NCBI RefSeq assembly: GCF_022748595.1
Contig: NZ_JALDSX010000007.1
Coordinates: 1-64,000 of the forward strand
Direction of reading: 5' to 3'
Source: Brevibacterium sp. ZH18
GTDB lineage: Bacteria; Actinomycetota; Actinomycetes; Actinomycetales; Brevibacteriaceae
DNA length: 64,000 nucleotides
The notes under the pieces are model-generated. The model had not been told where the DNA came from and did no database searches. It saw only the letters and a list, made by a program, of their open reading frames with translations. Made by a program: the position numbers and the translations under genes. This document shows positions 59,641-64,000 of this stretch, in pieces. How positions within the stretch are numbered: the stretch's first letter is position 1; each line of letters begins with the position of its first letter.

Positions 59641-60921
59641 ATGACGACGCGTCGCCTTCCGCTGACAGGGGTGCGAGTCCTCGAACTCGGCAATTACATC
59701 GCAGCGCCGACTGCCGGACGGATGCTCGCCGACTTCGGAGCCGAGGTCATCAAGGTTGAGCGCCCCGGCACCGGCGACGAGCTGCGCAACTGGCGACTCA
59801 AAGAGGGCACCACATCGATGCTCTACCGCACGATCAACCGCAACAAGAAGTCCGTCGTGCTCGATCTCCGCTCCGAGGAGGGAAAGACGGCGGCTCTCGA
59901 ACTCGTCCGTCGGTCCGACATCGTGCTCGAGAACTTCCGGCCCGGCACTCTCGAGAAGTGGGGGATGGGCCCGGATGTCCTCGAGGAGGCCAATCCCGAC
60001 ATCATCCTCGTGCGCATCTCCGCGTTCGGCCAGACCGGGCCGATGTCCGAGCGCCCCGGCTTCGCCGCCGTGGCTGAGGGCTACTCAGGCTTCCGCGAAC
60101 TCGTCGGCGACCCTGACCGGCCCCCGGTGCGCGTGGGCATCTCGATCGGCGATTCGATCGCGGGCATGCAGGCCGCCTTCGGTGCGGTGATGATGCTCTT
60201 CGATCGGCAGCGACAGAGGATCATGGGCGCCGCCGAGGCGGTCGTCGGTTCCGATCACAGCTTCGAAGGGGAGGGCCCGTTGGCCGACCGCACGGTCGAC
60301 GTCGCCCTCAACGAAGCCATGTTCTCTGTGATGGAGTCCCTGGTCCCGGACTTCTCCGCGTTCGGTGAGACCCGTACACGCACCGGCGGCCGGATGGAGG
60401 GCATCGCCCCGTCGAACGGCTACATGTGCGCCGGTGGCAAGTCCGTCGTCATCGCCGGCAACGGCGACGGGATCTTCAAACGACTCATGTCCGCCATCGA
60501 CCGGCCTGACCTGGGCGACGACCCTGAACTGCAGTCCAATGCCGGACGCTGGGACCGACGCGAGGAACTCGACGAAGCGATCGGCGCGTGGTGCGCCGAA
60601 CGCGACGTCGACGAGGTCACCGCGGCTCTCGAAGCCGCAGGTGTGCCTGCCGGCCCGATCTACACCGCCGAGGATCTCGTCGCCGACGAACAGCTCGCCG
60701 CCCGCGGAATGATCCAGCACCTCGACGTCTCGACCGGCGAATCGATCCTGCCCGATGTCGCCTTCCCTGGAATCACCCCGGTCATCGGCGGCTCATCACT
60801 GCCGATCGATCATCTGGGTCCTGACCTGGGTGAACACACTACCGAAATCTTTGAATGGCTGGGCCTCGATGCACCGGACGACACACCGGAGGGCGCACCG
60901 GGGGGTTCCGCAGGCGAATGA
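59641..60921 (+). CDS. CaiB/BaiF (class III) CoA-transferase
   Basis: A 426-residue class III CoA-transferase. N-terminal motifs LTGVRVLELGNYIAAPTAGRMLADFGAEVIKVERPGTGDELR (read in parts) and ENFRPGTLEKWGMGPD carry the conserved Asp used as acyl carrier (DILENFRPG-type). It would exchange CoA between succinyl-CoA or another donor and a carboxylate. The C-terminal tail is Gly/Pro/Glu-rich. The gene precedes an HMG-CoA-lyase-like gene and a second CoA-transferase, so the first may activate and the second recycle CoA. Confidence 0.88.
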   Translation: MTTRRLPLTGVRVLELGNYIAAPTAGRMLADFGAEVIKVERPGTGDELRNWRLKEGTTSMLYRTINRNKKSVVLDLRSEEGKTAALELVRRSDIVLENFRPGTLEKWGMGPDVLEEANPDIILVRISAFGQTGPMSERPGFAAVAEGYSGFRELVGDPDRPPVRVGISIGDSIAGMQAAFGAVMMLFDRQRQRIMGAAEAVVGSDHSFEGEGPLADRTVDVALNEAMFSVMESLVPDFSAFGETRTRTGGRMEGIAPSNGYMCAGGKSVVIAGNGDGIFKRLMSAIDRPDLGDDPELQSNAGRWDRREELDEAIGAWCAERDVDEVTAALEAAGVPAGPIYTAEDLVADEQLAARGMIQHLDVSTGESILPDVAFPGITPVIGGSSLPIDHLGPDLGEHTTEIFEWLGLDAPDDTPEGAPGGSAGE

Positions 60922-61192
60922 TGCGGCTTGGGGAGCCGGACGACTGACGAAAGATCTGGCTGTGTCCGTGTAGCCCTTCCAGGTTGCCAGGACTTTCATT
61001 CCCATTAAATGGGAGTCATGGTCTGCACTTCTCAGCCTCTTCTCACATTCCGAACATTTCCTGTTCAGAGCGCTTGTGCTGATCTGCTGAAACGCTATCT
61101 TGTGAGTAGTAGGTAGCATGCAACGCCGCGTGCAGCCGACGTCGTCCCGGTGGCCGGGAACACGGGCAGTGGCCACAGAAGGAGCTCACACC
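60922..61192. other. Gap between the first CoA-transferase and the lyase gene
   Basis: A 271-bp non-coding stretch. Contains a perfect 7-bp-arm palindrome (61000-61014) and several smaller dyads, and the ribosome site of the lyase gene (AGAAGGAG 61177-61184). No gene is apparent. It probably holds a promoter for the downstream genes. Confidence 0.55.
61000..61014. promoter_or_regulatory. Palindrome upstream of the lyase/CoA-transferase operon
   Basis: TCCCATT (61000-61006), A, AATGGGA (61008-61014) is a perfect palindrome with a 1-base centre. It is the clearest dyad between the CoA-transferase and lyase genes. No cognate regulator is in the visible neighbourhood. Confidence 0.45.
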
Positions 61193-62113
61193 ATGGTTCG
61201 GCCTACATCGGTTCACATCCTCGACACGACGCTGCGCGACGGTCTGCAAATTGAAGACGCGATTGTTCCCACCGACGACAAAGTGGCGCTGGCCGAGAAG
61301 CTCATCGCCGCGGGTCTCAAGGAGATCGAGGTCGGATCTTTCGTCAATCCGAAGAAGGTCCCGCAGATGGCTGACACGGACCAAGTCCTGCGCCGCCTGC
61401 AGCCCTATGAGGACCAGGGGATCGAGTTCTTCACCCTCGTGTTCAACCTCAAGGGAGCCCAGCGTGCCGTCGAAGCGGGCGCGAAGAACGTCAAACTCGT
61501 GCTCTCAGCCTCCGAAGGACACTCCCAGGCGAACTCCGACGCCTCGATCGCGAAGGCCACCGAACGTCTCCTCGAAGCCGCCGCATACGTTCGTGACCAC
61601 GGTCTTCGCTTCGACATCACGACCGCTGTCAGCTTCATCTGTCCCTTCGACGGCATCACCGACGCCGACCACCTCGTCGAGGTCCTCCGGCCCTTCGTCG
61701 CTGCCGGGGCACACGCGATCGGGGTCGCCGACACCATCGGAAATGCCAACCCGTCGCTGGTGCGCCGGAACACCTCGGCGGTCATCGAGGCCTTCCCGGA
61801 TACCCCGGTCGGCCTGCATCTGCACGATACGTACAACTTCGGAATGGCCAACGTCATCGCGGCCCTCGACCTGGGGATCTCCTCGTTCGACTCGGCCATG
61901 GGCGGGCTGGGCGGCTGCCCGTTCGCGCCGGGAGCCGCAGGCAACATCGGCACCGATGACCTCGTCCACCTCCTTCATCGGGAGGGCGTGGCCACCGGGG
62001 TCGACGTCGAAGCCCTCGCCGAGGTGCGCGGCCCCTTGACCGCCGCCGTCGGCCACGATCTGACGTCGAGTCTGTCCCAGATTCCAGCGGTCCCAGCGGC
62101 CTACCATGCTTGA
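61193..62113 (+). CDS. HMG-CoA lyase-like enzyme
   Basis: A 306-residue HMGL/DRE-TIM-barrel protein. Metal and catalytic motifs: ILDTTLRDGLQIEDA, HLHDTYNFGMAN and the HMG-CoA lyase signature GGLGGCPFAPGAAGNIGTDDL with its Cys. It would cleave a 3-hydroxy-3-methylglutaryl-CoA-like substrate into acetyl-CoA and a keto acid, in keeping with the flanking CoA-transferases. ATG at 61193 has AGAAGGAG 8 bases upstream. The stop overlaps the next start by 8 bases. Substrate could be HMG-CoA, citramalyl-CoA or a relative. Confidence 0.88.
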   Translation: MVRPTSVHILDTTLRDGLQIEDAIVPTDDKVALAEKLIAAGLKEIEVGSFVNPKKVPQMADTDQVLRRLQPYEDQGIEFFTLVFNLKGAQRAVEAGAKNVKLVLSASEGHSQANSDASIAKATERLLEAAAYVRDHGLRFDITTAVSFICPFDGITDADHLVEVLRPFVAAGAHAIGVADTIGNANPSLVRRNTSAVIEAFPDTPVGLHLHDTYNFGMANVIAALDLGISSFDSAMGGLGGCPFAPGAAGNIGTDDLVHLLHREGVATGVDVEALAEVRGPLTAAVGHDLTSSLSQIPAVPAAYHA

Positions 62114-63350
62114 GCAGAACGCAGCCGCTGCCGCATCGGGCGCCGCTGTGAAGCCGCTGCCGCTGGAGGGCATCCGGGTCATCGAGTTCTCCCATATGGT
62201 CATGGGGCCGAGCTGCGGGATGATCCTCGCCGATCTGGGCGCCGAGGTGATCAAGGTCGAACCGCGCGGAGCCGGGGACAAGACCCGCTACCTGCCGGGG
62301 TCCGGGTCGGGGCTCTTCCCCGCCTTCAATCGCAACAAAATGAGCGTCCAGCTCGACATCGCCGAGGCGGCCGACCGTGACATGGTCCTCGACCTCATCG
62401 ACTCCGCCGACGTCCTCCTCGAGAATTTCCGGGTCGGGAAGATGGAGTCGATGGGCTACGGGTACGAGGAGCTCGCCGCGCGGAATCCGCGGCTCATCTA
62501 CTGCTCGCTCAAGGGTTTCCTATCGGGCCCCTATGGTGAGCGCGCCGCCCTCGACGAAGTGGTGCAGATGCTCGGCGGCCTGGCCTTCATGACCGGTCTG
62601 CCGGGTCAGCCGCTGCGGGCAGGCGCGAGCGTCAACGACATCATGGGTGGCATGTTCGGCGTCATCGGCGTCCTCTCGGCACTGCGGACCAGGGAGCGCA
62701 CGGGCCAGGGCGAGATCATCAACTCGGCCCTGTTCGAGAACAATGCGTTCCTCGTCGGCACCCACATGGCGCAGGCCCAGATCAGTGGAGAACCGCTGCG
62801 GCCCATGCCGACCCGCCGCGCCACCTGGGCCGTCTACGACATCTTCCGCGACGCCGAAGACAAGCAGGTCTTCGTCGCAGCCGTCAGCGACGGCCAGTGG
62901 CGTGACCTCTGCGACGAGTTCGGTCTCATCGAGCTCTCGATGGACGAGGACCTCAACAATAATCAGGGCCGAGTCGATCAGCGCGATCGGATCCACCGGG
63001 TGCTGCAGGCTGCGCTGTCACAGCTGAGTCTGACCGAGATCGAAGAGAAGTGCACCCGTCGCGGATTGCCGGTGGCACCGGTCAACACTCCCGCTGACCT
63101 CACCACCGACGCCCACCTCGTCGCTTCGGGCGCACTGGCCGCAACGGGACTGCCGACCGGTGAGAGCGTCGACCTGCCGCTGCTGCCGCTGACATTCGAC
63201 GGGCACCGGCTTGGGCTGCGTTCCGATGTGCCGGCTCCCGGCCAGCACAACGCTCAGTTCCGTGATGACTTCGCGACCCACGTCGCCGAGGACGTCGGTG
63301 TGGCTGAGGCGGACGTCCACCTCGGCGACGAACGAACCCAGTCGCAGTAG
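62106..63350 (+). CDS. CaiB/BaiF (class III) CoA-transferase
   Basis: A 414-residue class III CoA-transferase with IRVIEFSHMVMGPSCGMILADLGAEVIKVEPRGAGDKTR (read in parts) and LLENFRVGKMESMGYGYEELAARNPRLIYCSLKGF with the acyl-carrier Asp in VLLENF region. It differs from the first transferase in this cluster by sequence, so they probably act on different partners. It overlaps the lyase gene by 8 bases. The catalytic residue itself should be confirmed in alignment. Confidence 0.88.
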   Translation: MLEQNAAAAASGAAVKPLPLEGIRVIEFSHMVMGPSCGMILADLGAEVIKVEPRGAGDKTRYLPGSGSGLFPAFNRNKMSVQLDIAEAADRDMVLDLIDSADVLLENFRVGKMESMGYGYEELAARNPRLIYCSLKGFLSGPYGERAALDEVVQMLGGLAFMTGLPGQPLRAGASVNDIMGGMFGVIGVLSALRTRERTGQGEIINSALFENNAFLVGTHMAQAQISGEPLRPMPTRRATWAVYDIFRDAEDKQVFVAAVSDGQWRDLCDEFGLIELSMDEDLNNNQGRVDQRDRIHRVLQAALSQLSLTEIEEKCTRRGLPVAPVNTPADLTTDAHLVASGALAATGLPTGESVDLPLLPLTFDGHRLGLRSDVPAPGQHNAQFRDDFATHVAEDVGVAEADVHLGDERTQSQ

Positions 63351-63359
63351 GACCGAACA

Positions 63360-63393
63360 GCACCACGCACCACGCACCACGCACCACGCACCA
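63360..63393. repeat. 7-bp tandem repeat between CoA-transferase and TctC
   Basis: GCACCAC repeated almost five times (63360, 63367, 63374, 63381, 63388). It lies in the 120-bp gap before the solute-binding gene; nothing else is seen there except the AAGGAG ribosome site at about 63460-63465. Confidence 0.92.
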
Positions 63394-63470
63394 TCAGCAC
63401 CACCGGCACTGCCGCAGTGAGCACTACCGCAATGACCAGGCACCACTCAGGCACATTCGAAGGAGAAGCA

Positions 63471-64000
63471 ATGCGATCAACGGCGATCACACGCAATGGA
63501 CGGGCCACCTCGGCGACGGGGAACCCCTCATCCTCACCCCGCAGATTCCGCTCGGGCTCGCTCAAGGTCGGTGCGGTGCTCGCATCCCTGGCGCTCGTCG
63601 TCTCGGGCTGCTCGGGCAAGGCCAAGGCCCCGGGGGAGGGTGAGGACTACCCGAAGGGCCCAGTCACGGTCACGGCACCGGCCGAACCCGGATCCGGCTG
63701 GGACACGACGGCGCGCGCCCTCGTCGAAGCCCTGCAGAAAGAGGACATCGTCTCCACCCCGCTGCCCGTGCAGAACCGCCCCGGCGGCACCGGCTGCTCA
63801 TGGATCACGTCGATGATGCAGCAGGAGAAGGGCAAAGACGACCAGATCGCCATCACCTCCCTGGCCAGCCAGACGATGAAGGCCCGCGGCCTGTGCAAGT
63901 ACGGCCCGCAGGACACCACGCTGATCGCGACCCTCTACGTCGAGGACTTCATGGTCGTGACCCCCAAAGGCGGCGACTTCAAGGATCTCGACTCCCTGGT
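63471..64000 (+). CDS. TctC-family solute-binding lipoprotein (cut by window end)
   Basis: The first 176 residues of a tripartite tricarboxylate transporter (TctC) binding protein. Lipobox VVSGC follows a basic signal peptide; the mature part has GPVTVTAPAEPGSGWDTTARAL and VQNRPGGTG, the family's glycine-rich and Asp-binding regions. The rest and the TctA/TctB permease genes lie beyond the window. It would bind a di- or tricarboxylate for the CoA-transferase/lyase pathway. ATG at 63471 has AAGGAG upstream. A CACCACG repeat precedes it. Confidence 0.87.
   Translation, partial: MRSTAITRNGRATSATGNPSSSPRRFRSGSLKVGAVLASLALVVSGCSGKAKAPGEGEDYPKGPVTVTAPAEPGSGWDTTARALVEALQKEDIVSTPLPVQNRPGGTGCSWITSMMQQEKGKDDQIAITSLASQTMKARGLCKYGPQDTTLIATLYVEDFMVVTPKGGDFKDLDSL

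Noticed and set aside
59409-59693. 94-codon minus-strand frame in the gap before the first CoA-transferase
   Set aside because: No ribosome site or family features, and it runs through the 16-bp tandem repeat, so it is not treated as a gene.
63360-63393. Possible CRISPR-like array
   Set aside because: The 7-bp direct repeat has no spacers; it is a simple tandem repeat. No CRISPR array or cas gene is present in the window.

Overview
The window is a GC-rich stretch of about 64 kb from an actinobacterial chromosome. The gene content (a paa catabolon with a TetR-type repressor, a Cds1-like cysteine desulfhydrase, many MFS, TRAP and TTT importers, many short or weak leaders) and the style of the sequence fit a Micrococcales genome close to Brevibacterium. 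The genus is an inference; no search was run. There are no rRNA or tRNA genes, IS elements, CRISPR arrays or phage genes. The general picture is an accessory catabolic region, with importers sitting beside their regulators and CoA-dependent degradation enzymes.

Layout. 1-10.4 kb: MFS exporter, GntR regulator, a PLP decarboxylase divergent from a LysR regulator, an IclR regulator beside a chimeric gene relic (6132-6572), an orphan ABC ATPase, a small membrane protein, a serine/threonine dehydratase-like enzyme and an MHS-type MFS carrier. 10.7-22.6 kb: the phenylacetate catabolon (paaZ, paaR, paaK, paaI, paaABCDE, an internally deleted thiolase relic, two enoyl-CoA hydratases and a 3-hydroxyacyl-CoA dehydrogenase) with several candidate PaaR operators. 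22.6-32 kb: a divergent copper pair (YdhK-like lipoprotein and CueP), a TVP38 protein, an HtrA-like protease, a MarR/DUF998 pair, an oxalate/formate-type MFS with a 56-residue partner, a SurA-like lipoprotein and a DHFR-fold protein. 32-42 kb: an M20D amidohydrolase, then a catabolic operon (SCP-x-type thiolase, acyl-CoA ligase, SDR, TRAP transporter, second SDR) and a MOSC protein. 42-48 kb: a two-domain PPC protein, then a LysR regulator divergent from an M20 dipeptidase and an MHS carrier, ending at a strong bidirectional terminator. 48-57 kb: a peptide/glutathione-type ABC operon with a gamma-glutamyltransferase and its own GntR regulator, next to a Cds1-like cysteine desulfhydrase. 57-64 kb: an ArsR/SRPBCC pair, an FAH-family hydrolase, and a cluster of two class III CoA-transferases, an HMG-CoA-lyase-like enzyme and a TctC solute-binding protein cut by the window end.

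Most striking observations. (1) A nested 70-bp palindrome sits in frame inside an acyl-CoA ligase gene (35187-35256), and half of a second copy lies in non-coding DNA at the left window edge (1-40); this looks like a mobile palindromic element that can enter genes without breaking the frame. (2) Two short ORFs are in-frame deletion products: a GMC oxidoreductase start joined to pieces of an acyl-CoA synthetase, and a thiolase reduced to its two ends inside the paa operon. (3) Short tandem repeats are frequent, with units that are multiples of 3 inside genes (15, 27, 30 bp) and mixed unit lengths between genes (7, 11, 16, 17, 24 bp). (4) Several palindromic operators can be matched to neighbouring regulators.
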